DNA of 64,000 nucleotides from Pyrenochaeta sp. MPI-SDFR-AT-0127 (GCA_020747015.1 JAGTJM010000033.1:186001-250000), one strand, 5' to 3'; counted from the first letter of the stretch, positions 1 through 11,522 are shown. Notes: generated by a model from the letters alone, not told the origin. Translations and numbers: made by a program.

Positions 1-1
1 C

Positions 2-181
2 ACAGAGGATGTTGCGGGGGTAGAGGAGGCGGAGAGAGGGGAATGGAGCTTAGTCGAGGATGTGGAGATCAAGGCGAACAGGATGCTGGTTGGGACTGTA
101 AAGGGCAAGTGTGAAGAGAACTGGAGGGGGATACATGGGCGGTATGTTGGGCACGTGAGGGGCGAGGCAGTAAAGTCGTGA
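2..181 (+). CDS. C-terminal fragment of an unidentified protein
   Basis: An open frame enters from the left edge and ends at a TGA at 179-181, giving the last 59 residues of a protein. The tail is acidic at first and then has a W-rich segment (GEWSLVEDVEIKAN, then NW and IHGRYV). A weak resemblance to the C-terminal helix of START-like fungal proteins of unknown function is possible, but I cannot confirm it. The frame is open for its whole length and followed by non-coding sequence, which supports a real gene end. The start and most of the gene lie outside the window. Confidence 0.5.
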   Translation, partial: TEDVAGVEEAERGEWSLVEDVEIKANRMLVGTVKGKCEENWRGIHGRYVGHVRGEAVKS

Positions 182-1713
182 GAGTTAGCATCTACTCTGG
201 CCATGATTAATGAGAGTACTGTGGTCGTTTTCGATTTGCAAGAATTGAGTCAAATCAGTGAGGACACAACAGTATTGGAGGAGTCATGGTAACGTGTGAT
301 GCTGCACTCCAGTGCAACAATCCTCCCCTTGTACTAGCAGCATGCACCCCACTCACGAGTCCACTGTGGGGAAGTCTGCGAGAATTTTGATCCTTTCCCC
401 ATTCTTAAAGTTCAGCACAAGTCGGAGCAAAAGAGCAGATCCGAAACGCCTCTGGAGGTTGAATAGCCCCGGCCGTTGCGAGAAGAAGGTATCGCGACAT
501 CCCGGGATGAGGCATTCAGCCATGTCGCACCAACAAAGCATGAGTGCACTGCATCTGACCACATGCCGAGTCCCCGTGCCCATTCCCGAGCTGTGGTATA
601 CCATTCTTATCGCGCCACCGGTCAGGTTGGAGCCCTCGAGGAGTGCAAAAGGGCATTGGCATGCTGTTGGTCATGATGCGACAGCGCAGTCGCTATTGCA
701 TGCACTTTGCTGGTGGCACCGTGTATAATCCCGCAATTCTGGGAACACGGAACGCAACGGCTGTTCTGCCCGGGACTTGGGCTCCTCTCCATCGTGCCGC
801 GGTGCCTAGCGGGCAGAGCTCGTCCAGTCGCCTCGGGGCGAAATGTTCCTGGACGGAGCCTCTTCGTCTAGAAAAGACTCCAGATTGGCGGGATTGCTGC
901 AAGCGGCAGGCGCGTTGAACGCCTGGAAGGGAAGGAACGTGTTGGGTAGTCGGACCCTGCATACTGGCCAAACTGCAGGACGGAGAACCGCCCGAGAGAC
1001 CTGCCCTGTCCTGCTCTGCCCTGTCCTGCTCTGTTGTGCCTTGTTCTGTCCTGTCTGGCCTTTCTCTCCACTGCGCGATACTCGTCGAGGATTGCGTCTT
1101 GCTGGCAGACGGCTGTGGTGGCCTCACGCGACACAGCTTCCATGGTCAAGCGACCAATGTCCTCCAAGACAGAGGGTGCTGATGATCCACCCGACAAGCG
1201 GGGCACGTGGCGGCCTCCCAGTCGGGCCTTCCGCCCCTAATCGATAGCGACAAGAGCTGCGATAAGAAACATTCACGCGCTGCACTATGAATTGCAGCTG
1301 AACGTCGTCCTCTGCTGCCAGTCCTCCACGTCGTCTTCTGCTTGTTCCCAGCTGCCACTGCCGAGAGAGCATCCGCTCCTCATGTCTCTCCCTCGTGCTG
1401 ACAACTGACATTTCCATGACCGAAGGATTCTTGTTCGGCCTCGCTCGTCGCCCACACGGGCCATCTCCCCGCTTTCTAGAACTGGGTCCCATTCCGCTAT
1501 CGAAAACCGCTCACCCAACCACCAGGTCAGCTCGGCTCGCTCATCATCTTGCTCTCCCTGGTAGAAGCAGATTCCCACCCAAGCTTTCTGTCTTGCCAAT
1601 TTGACCTCGCGACAATCCGCCTCGTCCTCCGTACCGTTCGACTTTCCTGGGTCCTCTTGTCCTGCCCTGAACCGCTTCCGCCGAGGTCGTCTGCCGTACA
1701 CATAGCCTTCACC
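182..1713. other. Intergenic region and 5' leader of the F-box gene
   Basis: No convincing gene: the open frames here overlap each other on both strands and resemble nothing I recognise. A 15-nt tandem repeat lies at 1001-1060. The last 300 bases or so are pyrimidine-rich, as in fungal promoters and leaders, and probably carry the transcription start of the downstream F-box gene. Confidence 0.6.
1001..1060. repeat. 15-nt CTGYC-type tandem repeat
   Basis: Four head-to-tail units of 15 nt. Units 1 and 2 (1001-1015 and 1016-1030, CTGCCCTGTCCTGCT) are identical; units 3 and 4 are degenerate. The tract lies about 650 bp upstream of the F-box gene start. Confidence 0.85.
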
Positions 1714-3819
1714 ATGGAGCCATTATCAATTGACTCTGTTGTTGTTGAGCACACCGACATGGCTTTGGCTCCTGGAACTCCTCCCAGCGAAGCCATTATG
1801 ATCGAACGACCCAAGATGAAGGGGAGACAGCGTCTGCTGAATGGACTACAACGAATGGGCTCTTCTCCGAGTCTGGCAGGCCTCAGCCGTTCTCGTTCAC
1901 ACAGTTTGAGAAGTAGTGGGAAGGCGTCAATGTCTTGCGTCTCGCTGGCGCCCTCAGGGTCTCCTTATGGGCAGTCCTTTGGCAGCTCCGTCTCCTCGGA
2001 GCTGTCGAATGGCTACTCGACGGCACCCACCTCTGGCTCCAACAGCCCACCTGGCAGCCCGTTCCCTCCCTTCGACGACAGAGCCCGTCTCCGGATGAAG
2101 ACTCCAGACATTCCATCTTCGGTGCCCCTTCCTTCGGCTCAACGGCCGCTGTCCAGGGAGGGGATAGACGCTGACGGTGACTACTTCTCACAGCCAATCA
2201 AGAAGAAGGTCCAGAAACGGCCAAACTTCAACTTTTGGGCCGATATGCCAACCGAGATCCGCATGCACATCCTGCAATACCTACAACCAAAGGAGATTGT
2301 GCGATGCTCGAGAGTGTCCAAGGCGTGGCAGGCCATGTGCTTCGACGGCCAGCTGTGGAGCAATCTGGACACGAGCGATTTCTATCGCGACATCACGCCA
2401 AATGCCCTGGTCAACATCATCACTTCGGCTGGCCCCTTTGTCAAGGACCTCAACCTCAGGGGCTGTGTGCAACTGAGAGAGCAGTGGAATACGGAAGGTT
2501 TCATCGAGGCGTGCCAAAACCTCGAAAACTTCTCGCTGGAGGGGTGCCGGATTGATCGTACATCTATCCACTGCTTCCTGCTCCAGAACAGTCGACTCGT
2601 CCATGTGAACCTATCTGGACTTGGTGGAGCGACCAACGCAGCAATGAAGATTCTTGCTGCCCACTGTCCTAGGGTCGAGGTGTTGAACATCTCGTGGTGC
2701 AACAATATCGACAATCGCGGTCTCAAAAAGGTCATCGAAGGATGCCCGAAACTACGCGATCTGAGAGCGGGAGAAGTGCGAGGGTGGGAGGACACCGAGC
2801 TCATGGTCGAGTTGTTCAAGCGGAATACGCTGGAAAGCCTTGTATTAATGAACTGCGATAGCCTCAACGACGACTCACTTGCTGCTCTCATTGAGGGCGT
2901 CGACGAGGAGGTTGATGTTCTCACAGATCGACCAATTGTGCCACCTCGCAAGCTGAAGCACCTGGACCTCACCCGCTGCCGCAGCATCACCGATGTAGGA
3001 GTCAAGACACTTGTCTACAATGTTCCGTTCCTCGAGGGCCTTCAAGTATCGAAATGCGGAGGTCTAACCGATGACGCCCTGACCGACTTACTCCCCACAA
3101 TGCCGGTCTTGACGCATCTGGACATTGAAGAGCTCGATGGGCTCACCAATGATGTTTTGAAAACTCTCGCTGAATCCCCGTGCGCTCCCCACCTGAAGCA
3201 TCTCGGTATTTCGTACTGCGAGAATCTCGGGGATGCTGGCATGCTCCCAGTACTTAAAGCTTGCACCAAACTCTCCTCACTGGAAATGGACAACACACGC
3301 ATTTCCGACTTGGTTCTCGCCGAGGCTGCAGCCAGTATGCGCAACCGCAATCGAGCTGCGCGCGCTTTGACTGGCTCTGAGCGTCCTGAAGTTGGCCTGC
3401 GAATCGTCGCCTATGACTGCGCCAACGTTACTTGGACCGGTGTTCGCGAAGTCCTTTCGAGGAACGCAGAAATTACGCGCCCAACGCCCAACTCTGCCTC
3501 TCAATCTGCCACTTACCCTCGAGAAATTATCAGCCTGAAGTGTTTCTACAATTGGCAGCCCACAGTTGAAGAGCACACCAAGCGTGTTCTCAGAGGCGAT
3601 TTTGCCGCGGCTGCTCGTCTTGAGCGCAAATGGGCTGATTGGATGATGCTTAACGAAGAAGCGGGCATGGGCGGTGCTGGTGCACGACGTCGACGAAGGA
3701 GAGCGCGCGAGGCCCAGCTTATGCATGCTGATGAAGAAGAGGGTGGCGCCGGCGTCACTGGCGGTGTTGGCCGTCGCCGCCGCGCAAGAAGTGGTCCTGG
3801 TGGCTGCGTAGTGATGTGA
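1714..3819 (+). CDS. F-box/leucine-rich-repeat protein with C-terminal CaaX box
   Basis: Probable substrate receptor of an SCF ubiquitin ligase: the F-box binds Skp1 and the LRRs pick the target. The 701-residue protein has no intron. Residues 1-170 are Ser/Pro/Gly-rich and probably disordered. An F-box lies at about 174-215 (WADMPTEIRMHILQYLQP, then CSRVSKAW), followed by cysteine-containing LRRs to about 600 (LDLTRCRSITDVGVKTL and similar). The tail is basic (RRRRRRAREAQ) and ends in CVVM, a CaaX prenylation motif. The ATG at 1714 was chosen because it sits in a good context (CACCATGG). The frame is open further upstream to 1549, but that part reads like leader sequence. S. pombe Pof2-like and mammalian FBXL2/FBXL20-like proteins are the closest families I can name. 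The substrate is unknown. Confidence 0.9.
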   Translation: MEPLSIDSVVVEHTDMALAPGTPPSEAIMIERPKMKGRQRLLNGLQRMGSSPSLAGLSRSRSHSLRSSGKASMSCVSLAPSGSPYGQSFGSSVSSELSNGYSTAPTSGSNSPPGSPFPPFDDRARLRMKTPDIPSSVPLPSAQRPLSREGIDADGDYFSQPIKKKVQKRPNFNFWADMPTEIRMHILQYLQPKEIVRCSRVSKAWQAMCFDGQLWSNLDTSDFYRDITPNALVNIITSAGPFVKDLNLRGCVQLREQWNTEGFIEACQNLENFSLEGCRIDRTSIHCFLLQNSRLVHVNLSGLGGATNAAMKILAAHCPRVEVLNISWCNNIDNRGLKKVIEGCPKLRDLRAGEVRGWEDTELMVELFKRNTLESLVLMNCDSLNDDSLAALIEGVDEEVDVLTDRPIVPPRKLKHLDLTRCRSITDVGVKTLVYNVPFLEGLQVSKCGGLTDDALTDLLPTMPVLTHLDIEELDGLTNDVLKTLAESPCAPHLKHLGISYCENLGDAGMLPVLKACTKLSSLEMDNTRISDLVLAEAAASMRNRNRAARALTGSERPEVGLRIVAYDCANVTWTGVREVLSRNAEITRPTPNSASQSATYPREIISLKCFYNWQPTVEEHTKRVLRGDFAAAARLERKWADWMMLNEEAGMGGAGARRRRRRAREAQLMHADEEEGGAGVTGGVGRRRRARSGPGGCVVM

Positions 3820-4485
3820 ACATGCATTGACAGGTTTTTCTTTTCCGCTCATATTTCTGTTCATCACATAAGTCTCATTTCCGTTGCTCCTTGTTTCATC
3901 CTCACGACCTTTTGCGTCACCTTAGACTTGGCCCCCTCACATACGGCTTCCTCGATATCGGATCGAATTGTGGTTTGAGTTTTCCCTCAATGGATATGCA
4001 TCATTTGGAGTTGGGGTCTGGATCATTTGTAAGCTATAGATAGGTTGAGTGATAGTTTTCCTCCCTTGTTTACCTTGTCCACACATGATGGCTGTTGCAA
4101 ATTGCAAACCGGCAGTATCACATACTATATGTTGAATACGTATTTCTACATATACAGAATCATATTCGGAGTTTACTACTGCATACTGTTGGCATTAACT
4201 TGATGTGACATTATATCGGGCTAGTGTTGTGTAGACCTAGGACTAGATATTTCTAGTATACAACCTAAAATGTCTATCCGCCGACTCACGTGATAGCGTG
4301 ATATGCTTACTAATCTCATCACGTCCATCGACACCCTTCTCTTCATCACGCCCCACACACTCCACCAATACTACACCTTTGACCCTTCCCCTATTCCATA
4401 CTAGGAGGCCATCAAGATATTCCGAAGACTACACCAAGTCGACTTCACTCATAGATTACGTTGTGATTGTCATTTAGTTGTACTG
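3820..4485. other. Intergenic, 3' region of the F-box gene and ALKBH6-like promoter
   Basis: AT-rich sequence with stops in all frames and no recognisable gene or repeat. It should contain the F-box transcript end and the promoter of the next gene. Confidence 0.6.
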
Positions 4486-5381
4486 ATGACATCGGATCCA
4501 CTACCGGAGCAGCAGAAAAGTGACTTACGCCTTGACCGGTTTAGGATTGCTGGGCTTCCTAGTGATTTCTATTATATTCCGAATTTCTTGAGTGCAGAGG
4601 AGGAGGGATCGTTGTTGGGGAAGGTAAGTGTGAAGAGTATTTTCTTTTAGACTAGAGTGGTGAGGGATCGTATGAAGACCATCCTCTCTTGTCGCACCCT
4701 TACGCCTCACATATCTCGTCGTCTAATTTACAGCATCTTCAGATCCCAGCGCAGAGATGGACACACCTTACCCACCGGCGACTACAAGCTCATCCGTCTA
4801 CTTTGACGAAAAATAACGTTCTACTTGCTGCTCCTCTGCCTGTATACCTAACCAACCCGGTCGTCCAGCGCTTCACGGAGCTAGGCATTTTCAGCGAAAC
4901 GCCGCATCAGCGGCCGAATCATGTCTTGATCAATGAATATCGGCCGGGCGAGGGCATCATGCCGCATGAAGATGGGAGTGCATATGCACCAGTAGTTGCA
5001 ACCGTGAGTCTGGGCGGTGGGCTGTGTTTAGACATTTCCCCAAAACCAGGCGAAAAGGAGAATCAGTATGAAGACATCGATTCCGAAATATCATCACCTC
5101 GGTCCACCATTCCAACTCGTATATTCCAGGAACCGCGCTCCCTGCTCATCACTACCGGCGCCGCGTATACAGATCTCATGCATGGAATTGCGCACATTGA
5201 AGTCGACGAGGATCTGAATGCGGAGACGGTTGCGAATTGGGATTTACTCGGTGACCCAAGCAGAATTGAGGATGCGGGGGGCAGGAATGTACGAGCGACG
5301 AGGATTAGTCTGACGTATCGGGATGTATTGAAGGTTAGCTCCGCGGCGAGTAAAGTATTTGGGGGTTTAGGGAAGAGGTGA
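4486..5381 (+). CDS. AlkB-like Fe(II)/2-oxoglutarate dioxygenase (ALKBH6 type)
   Basis: Two exons: 4486-4623 and 4734-5381, with a 110-nt intron (GTAAGT...TACAG) in phase 0, giving 261 residues. Exon 1 supplies the start FRIAGLPSDFYYIPNFLS typical of the ALKBH6 subgroup. The double-stranded beta-helix core carries the iron ligands HED (in MPHEDGSAYAP) and HGI (in LMHGIAHIEV), and the 2-oxoglutarate-binding arginines appear in RATRISLTYRDV. The middle, between LDISPKP and RIFQEP, has an acidic Ser-rich insert. The family oxidatively demethylates nucleic acids or proteins; the ALKBH6 substrate is poorly defined. All key residues are present, so an active enzyme is likely. It lies downstream of the F-box gene in the same direction, with separate promoters. 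Confidence 0.88.
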
Positions 5382-5849
5382 GAGGGAAAGTAGTGAGGTT
5401 GAGAGTAATAAAGATATTCCCAATAATGAATCAAGCAAACATTCAGCGTTGAATATAACTAGTATAACTATCAACATGAGATTGCATGGACATTAAATTC
5501 AATTCCATATACCTACAGCCCATCGCTCTCTGAACTCTGAAACTCTGAGCTGCCAGGATACATCAGGCAATACACACCAATTCCGAAGAAGAACGTTGAT
5601 GCGCGGATAGTTCAAAGCGACTAGGAAGGACCTTGTAACCCCATTTCGAACAAATACAAACAACTATCAAATAGTTCAATCTCGACCTGCCCAATGTAGA
5701 AAATACCCTAACCAAGATTGAAACGCCATTCGTCCGCAACAAACATGTGTGAGAAATCTCCGAAAGGCACAGAAAGATGAGTGTTACTCCCCTCAAATTT
5801 TGAGCATTTTTCTTGCTCTTATACATTTTTTTCCTTCGAGTCTGGTGTA

Positions 5850-5903
5850 CCCCTGCTTCCCCACTCCCCCTTCCTTCCATCCCTCCCTCCCTCCCTCCGT
5901 CCA
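5850..5903. repeat. Pyrimidine tract with CCCT microsatellite
   Basis: About 54 nt of almost pure C/T on the + strand, with uninterrupted CCCT units at about 5879-5898. It lies about 530 bp upstream of the CE3 start. Confidence 0.8.
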
Positions 5904-6096
5904 GCGCCACGGTAACCGCTGCCGTTTCGCAAACCCGTCCTTTGGACAAAGAGATTACCGCACCGGGGTTTGCAAACAACATGATATAGCACGTGGCACC
6001 GGGTAATCCAATTAGCACAGCGCGACGCAGCGTCTACCCCGCGTTCGCGCGAGCGCTGCGAAAGAGCTTGTTGCTCTATGTAGATGAGGCGTAACC

Positions 6097-6118
6097 CTGG
6101 GGTGTGCTGCATTTAGCC
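6097..6118. promoter_or_regulatory. Candidate CreA and XlnR-type sites
   Basis: CTGGGG at 6097-6102 fits the carbon-repressor CreA consensus SYGGRG. TTAGCC at 6113-6118 is the reverse complement of GGCTAA, the XlnR-type xylanase activator site. Both lie about 315-335 bp upstream of a secreted esterase, where such control would make sense. Short motifs like these also occur by chance. Confidence 0.25.
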
Positions 6119-6334
6119 TTGGCTGAAAAGACCCGGTCCCGAGCAAGAAAGCGAGGGACGTATCCCTGCGCGCGTGGGCCGTATTGGGTGGGTTTCCTTT
6201 CTTCCTGCGTGGTGGGTGCCTGTGAGGAGCTGGGTTGAAAGGCGGTGCTGGAAATTGAAGAAGCGCTGTGGGGGGAAATGGGGGATGTATGCCCCACACT
6301 GTTGATCCGTAGGGGCGAGAAGGGAAAAGGACGA

Positions 6335-6340
6335 TATAAA
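6335..6340 (+). promoter_or_regulatory. TATA box of the CE3 gene
   Basis: TATAAA about 92 nt upstream of the ATG at 6432, the usual distance in filamentous fungi. Confidence 0.55.
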
Positions 6341-6431
6341 GTGTGGTGGTGGTCGCGAGGAAGGAAGTGGTAGAGCATACGATCAGCCATTTGTTTAACC
6401 TTGAGTGTTCACTGTTCCGTCAATTGAAGAT

Positions 6432-7248
6432 ATGGTGTCCTTTGCCTTTCTCTCCCTGGCTGTTGTTGCCGCGACGGCCAGCGCGCAGACTGCAACGCCT
6501 ATCCGCTACATGCCGTTTGGCGACAGTATCACAGAAATCATCTGCTGGCGCAGCAAGCTCTGGAACAAGCTGCAGACGACGGAATGGGCGACGGTCAACT
6601 TTGTCGGCAGTGGCAAGAACGAGAATAACTGCAGGGACACAAAGTATGATAGGGATAACGAGGGCCACTCGGGCTTTCTGGCCATCGATATTGCGAATAA
6701 GAATCAGTTGGACGGATGGCTCAAGACGAATCCCGCAGATGTTATTACCATGCACCTTGGTACAAATGATATTGTGCAGCAGAGTAAGCAGCGCTTCATA
6801 CTTCCAAGACCACCTCGACTCACGGATCTGCTTCAATACTAACTCGCCCTCTTCTCCAGACAAGGCAGTAGCAGACATCATCACGGCATTCACCAAACTC
6901 ATCGCCACAATGCGCGCCTCGAACCCGAGGACAAAGATCGTAGTCGCCCAAATCATACCCATTGGCATCGGCAACTACAACACCAAGATCCAGGAACTGA
7001 ACCGCGCCATCACGCCCTGGGCGGTGGGCCTGAACAAGACAGAAAGCCCCATCTGGGTCGTCGATCAGTACACGGGGTTCAGCGGGACAGCAGATCTCAG
7101 GGACGGCGTGCACCCGAATGATGCGGGAGATGTCAAGATGCTGAATGTATGGTATCCGGCGATTGTGAGGGCATTTGAGGCGGCGAAGGCGGACAAAGCT
7201 GCTATTGCCCAGGCGGTTGCGGAGAGGGAGGTCAAGTTTGTTGCTTAG
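6432..7248 (+). CDS. Secreted SGNH esterase, carbohydrate esterase family 3-like (acetylxylan esterase)
   Basis: Exons 6432-6783 and 6860-7248, with a 76-nt intron (GTAAGC, branch TACTAAC, CCAG) in phase 1; 246 residues. Residues 1-18 are a signal peptide (VSFAFLSLAVVAATASA). The SGNH blocks are in order: GDS with nucleophile Ser32 (YMPFGDSITE), a Gly near NFVGSG, GTND with Asn113, and the catalytic Asp199/His202 pair in RDGVHPND. CE3 enzymes remove acetyl groups from xylan and related polymers outside the cell. The length matches a catalytic domain with no carbohydrate-binding module. An in-frame ATG at 6405 would put nine residues ahead of the signal peptide and is less likely. Confidence 0.88.
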
Positions 7249-9838
7249 ACAGTTGATGTGGACGGAGGATGTATATATGTTGACGTGGATAGAAAAGCTG
7301 TTCTTTTTGATGGCCCTGCCATGCATACTGTTTGTATTAGCATTCGTTGAGAAGTCTGTTTGCCTGTCTTTTCATTTTCGTTGTGCACTTCCGTATACTC
7401 CTATCTTGTCTCCACGTGTCCGGTCTTCGGAGTTCAGGTGATTGATATGACTGTGGTTAGATGTGAGGAACACCATTCAAGTCCATAATAGTAGGATCTA
7501 CGTCGGATGTAGCTGTACCCATAAACTAGGGAGATAGATCAAATCTTACGCTAGCCCAAGAGACGGGCGGGAAACTAGAAGACTGGCACAAGGATCAACG
7601 CTCTAGGGCGATCATTCAGTGTAGGAGTTTGGTATAGGCTGTAGTCGACGGTGACGTGATGAAGGTGCCATGCACAAAGCCATGTTCTTCTTCACGCAGC
7701 TTTTCGTATAGCCGGAGTTACAAAGAATGTAATGACAGTATTCATACATCTACACCATGCTGTGTAACCGTTCTCATTGCATTTACCCTGCTCTCCATTG
7801 GCCAGGCAACGAATCGTTCATGCCTCGTCATGTTTATACGCAAGCTGCAATGAAAGTTGCAGGACGGACTTTGCGGGACTCAGCAAGTGGCTGTCGCTCT
7901 ACGATAGCAATCTGTTGAATAGCCGCCAAGAATGGATCATGACGCTCCGTTGAATGTAGAGTTTGGATTAGCGAGATGCTGATAATCAGGCTGTACGGCC
8001 TGACCAGTATGATGTTTTTTGCATGTCATGATGCCTGAGGACGCGTACACATGGATACTCAGGTGGGCTTATCGGAACGTGAGCTTGATATACCGAAATA
8101 TCCTTGTTGTCGAAAGGTGCAGCCAGTAAAATATTCGCAAGTCGGTTTCAAGAAGACGCTGTTGATTGATGTCGCCAACTACCGATACAGATGATCGCGA
8201 TGCAACAGGGCAGCGTTGGACTCCACGAATTAGCATGCTGGTGAAGGAAAGCCCGTCGGTGATGCTTTGTAACCGGGCAAACGTCCGAAAGCATAGAGTT
8301 TTGAAGTTAAGCGTGCCCAGGAACTAAGGGGAGCGTAACTGAAAGTAACCGCAAGGCTAAAGTAGTCTTTGTCGACAGTTCTGGCGGAATAGTATCGCAC
8401 ACTGGTCACTTCGTACAACCCGATGTAGTTTGATCGCAAGTACTGGTCAAGGGCTCCATCTATAACGGTGCATGAGTACGGGGTGCAAGATGCCGTTGCA
8501 CAGCCAGGCTGGACATGTAAGATGTCGGTGAGACGTGAACAGATTTTCCCCGTGCTGTGCTTGGTTTGTGCTCGGCTTGGGGGTGGGGCTGACGTGGAGT
8601 GCTGCGCTTCACCGTTGAAGATGCCGGATAAGCGTAGACTCGTGTGCTTGGAGGGCCATCTGAAACCGGCAAAACGATATGCAGCGGACAAGACGTAGCG
8701 GACAAAATGACTTCAAGCAAGATTGACACTGCTAAGGCCGGCCAAGGACTCCACTGCGATGACCAATTGCTCGCCAGCTTTCGGCTGTGCCAACGAAGTT
8801 TGATGGGTCTCTGGCCAAGTCACGGTGAAATTTGGAACAGCGCCGACAGACCAGACGACACTGAAGATCGTGACAGATGTGCGACCAAGCGTACCATGTT
8901 CGCTGTCGGTCCAGTTGTGGAGCTGGGGCAAGGCCGTTGGCTACTAGATACAGGGGACTTGGTGTTGAGGGGCAAGCTGCGTTCGTCCACATCGCACCTG
9001 CCAGAGGTAAAACGAGCTGCTACCGAGAGTCGGATCCAAAGAAGCGGCTTACGCAATGCAGATCCAAAACTCCATGATTGTTCATGATTGTCCATCTTGC
9101 CTTTCCGCAAGCGATCGCCGTGCATGTCTCGGGACAGCGCCGTTGCGAAATGCAGCGGCTGTGATTCGTCAACTGCGCCGGCTTGCTTTGTTCTTGCGCT
9201 CAGCCTCCACTACGCGTCGAAGCCAAGCACCGCCGGCTGAGTCTTCCTCCCCCGTTGCATGGTGTATACCGTGGTAATGATAAGCCTGCCAATGTGCCAT
9301 AGGCTGCGCTTTGCGACGTTCAAGCCTTATGGCGCCCATGACGCGTACCTTTTGTGTTGGCAGCTTCTGACGAGAGCCCAGCCTGCACCTGCGGCTCTCC
9401 TCACGGCCGCTTTCGGTCAAATACCCTTCAGATTTGTCTGGATATCACAGTCGGGCCATGTCGTTGTAGCGCATTCCCTGCATACACACACCCAACTTTC
9501 ACGCGCACTCGTGCATGTTCATCTCGGGAATTGTGGCTGTCTTGAACGCTGGCATCCTGGTTTGCACAAGTATTAAACCTTTGTCCGCCTCTGCGAATCC
9601 ATTGACGGAGTATCCCCACACCAACCCTGTTCGAATCGTCTCAGCTGTGATTGGCCTGGTCGTTTGTCTCTGGTCTGTCATCAATCCCATCTCATCTTGA
9701 TCGGCTTGTCTTGTCTGTCGTATTTATATACACCCCTGGCAAGCCATCCCTTTCAGCTCAACGGCGCCTTTTGTCTGCCAACATCAGCGCGTCGTCTTAA
9801 TTCAAGCTGCCGCACTGTGCAACGGCACCATCACAAGT
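7249..9838. other. 2.6-kb gene-poor intergenic region
   Basis: Many short overlapping frames on both strands but none with a recognisable domain or matching splice sites. There are no obvious repeats beyond a short direct repeat (CATGATTGT) near 9073-9092. The last 120 bp is the promoter of the DOMON-b561 gene. Confidence 0.5.
9725..9730 (+). promoter_or_regulatory. TATA box of the DOMON-b561 gene
   Basis: TATATA within TATTTATATACACC, about 110 nt upstream of the ATG at 9839. Confidence 0.45.
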
Positions 9839-11522
9839 ATGACACGCAGCTCAAGAACATTTCGCACTGCTGGCCTGCTGGCCTTGGGTGAGTAGGAAAA
9901 GTGATGGAGATACTCGAGCTCCGCTAATGCACCCAGCGTCCTACGCCTCGGCTCAAGTTGCTAGCGTCTGTCCCTCGACTAATGTCTGCTTCAAGCTCAA
10001 CATTCCAGAGAGCACTGCATCGTCAGGAAGTGGAGATATCTTTTTCCAGATTTCAGCGCCTAGCAGTTATGAGTGGGTTGCACTCGGGCAGGGACGGGGC
10101 ATGTCCGGGTCCAATATCTTCGTTGTATACACTTCCTCGAGCGGGTCAAACGTAACGCTTTCGCCTCGATTAGGAAGCGGCTATTCTGAGCCCAGATTCA
10201 ATGCCGACGCTGAAGTAGTCCTCCTTGAGGGCTCTGGGGTGTCGAATGGAATCATGACGGCCAATGTAAAGTGTAGGTGGCCAATTTCCAATGCAGAGGA
10301 TCCGCAACTGACATAACATAGGCTCAAACTGCAATAGCTGGTCGGGTGGCTCCATGGACTTCACAGCCGGCAGCGCCAATTGGATCTACGGATATCATTC
10401 ATCTGATGGCCCCAAGAACTCGAATGACCAGTCGGCTCGCATTAGCGAACATACCGGGAAGAGCGGGTTCTCATGGGACCTCGCCAATGCCAAGGGCGGC
10501 AGTAGTATTAACCCACTTGTGAACGCCGCTCCATCTGGCACTGGGAGTGGAACTGCTACTGCAACAAACTGTAGACCGCGACCGGCGTCCGCTACAGCAG
10601 CTTCCAGCGCCGCCAACCCATCACAGACTGGTGATGACTCTGATGACTCGGAGGACAGGGATGACGACCGCACTAGGTATCCATCGTGGGGAACTACTTG
10701 GCCCACAGCTAGACCGACAAGTCGTCCTTATGATTCAAGCAGTATGTCCTGCACACGGAGAATTAGATTCTGGAGTTACAGCTAACAAATGCAGGTCGAT
10801 TTGCAAAGCGACAAGAGGATCTCCCATACTGCGACGAGGTATCAAGCGGCAGCGGCAATAACAATGCTGGCTTCACTCCCGTAAACTCATTCGGTGGTGG
10901 TGGTGGCAACACACGGACAATGCTCATCGCTCACGGAGTGCTGGCCTCGCTCGCATTCGTAATCCTGTTTCCAGCAGGAGCCATAGCAATCCGCCTCGCC
11001 TCATTCCCTGGCGTCGTCTGGGTTCATGGCGCCTTTCAGGTCTTTGCCTTCTTGGTCTATGTTGCGGCTTTTGGACTTGGCGTGTACCTGGCCACCGAGA
11101 TGAACATGCTTGAGCACCATCATCCCATCATTGGCATAACAGTTCTCGTGTTGATATTCTTCCAACCTATCCTCGGCTTCCTTCACCACACTCTCTTCAG
11201 AAAGTACAGCACACGAACATTCTGGTCCTACGCGCACATCTGGGTTGGCCGCATTGCCGTCACACTCGGCATCATCAATGGCGGTCTTGGACTCAGGTGG
11301 GCAGACTCGATGGGGATGAGCTCCAAAGGCGGAATCATCGCGTATGGCGTGATTGCTGGACTGGTGTGGGTGGTATGGGTTGCGGCTATAGTTATGGGAG
11401 AGAGCAGAAGGAAGAAAGCCATTCGCAACGCGCCTCCAAAGATTACGGATTCGCCACGGCAAGAGTCGGATAGGACTGATGTGGCCCCAATCAATGGCCA
11501 CTATGCGCCGAAGGAGGGGTAG
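9839..11522 (+). CDS. DOMON (CDH-type cytochrome) plus cytochrome b561 membrane protein
   Basis: Four exons: 9839-9887, 9937-10272, 10322-10741 and 10795-11522, all introns in phase 1 and 48-53 nt long; 510 residues. An N-terminal signal peptide leads into a DOMON domain resembling the cellobiose-dehydrogenase cytochrome (about 20-170), with a candidate heme Met in GRGMSGSNIF and a His in IYGYHSSDGP. A Ser/Thr/Asp-rich linker follows to about 300. Five membrane helices of cytochrome b561/ferric-reductase type start near residue 311, with His ligands in IAHGV, VHGAF, EHHHP and YAHIW. The C-terminus is a short hydrophilic cytosolic tail. Such proteins are thought to pass electrons across a membrane between heme domains. 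The partner is unknown; an extracellular acceptor such as an LPMO or ferric iron is possible. Confidence 0.88.

Larger units (their letters stand above)
5382..6431. other. Intergenic, promoter of the CE3 esterase
   Basis: No gene seen. A pyrimidine tract lies at 5850-5903, and candidate regulatory sites with a TATA box occur in the last 350 bp (listed separately). Confidence 0.6.

Noticed and set aside
1549..1713. Upstream in-frame extension of the F-box protein
   Set aside because: The sequence is leader-like and the ATG at 1714 has a much better context, so the shorter start was used.
7249..9838. Several overlapping frames of 60-150 codons
   Set aside because: They occur on both strands over the same bases, have no domain and no matching splice sites.
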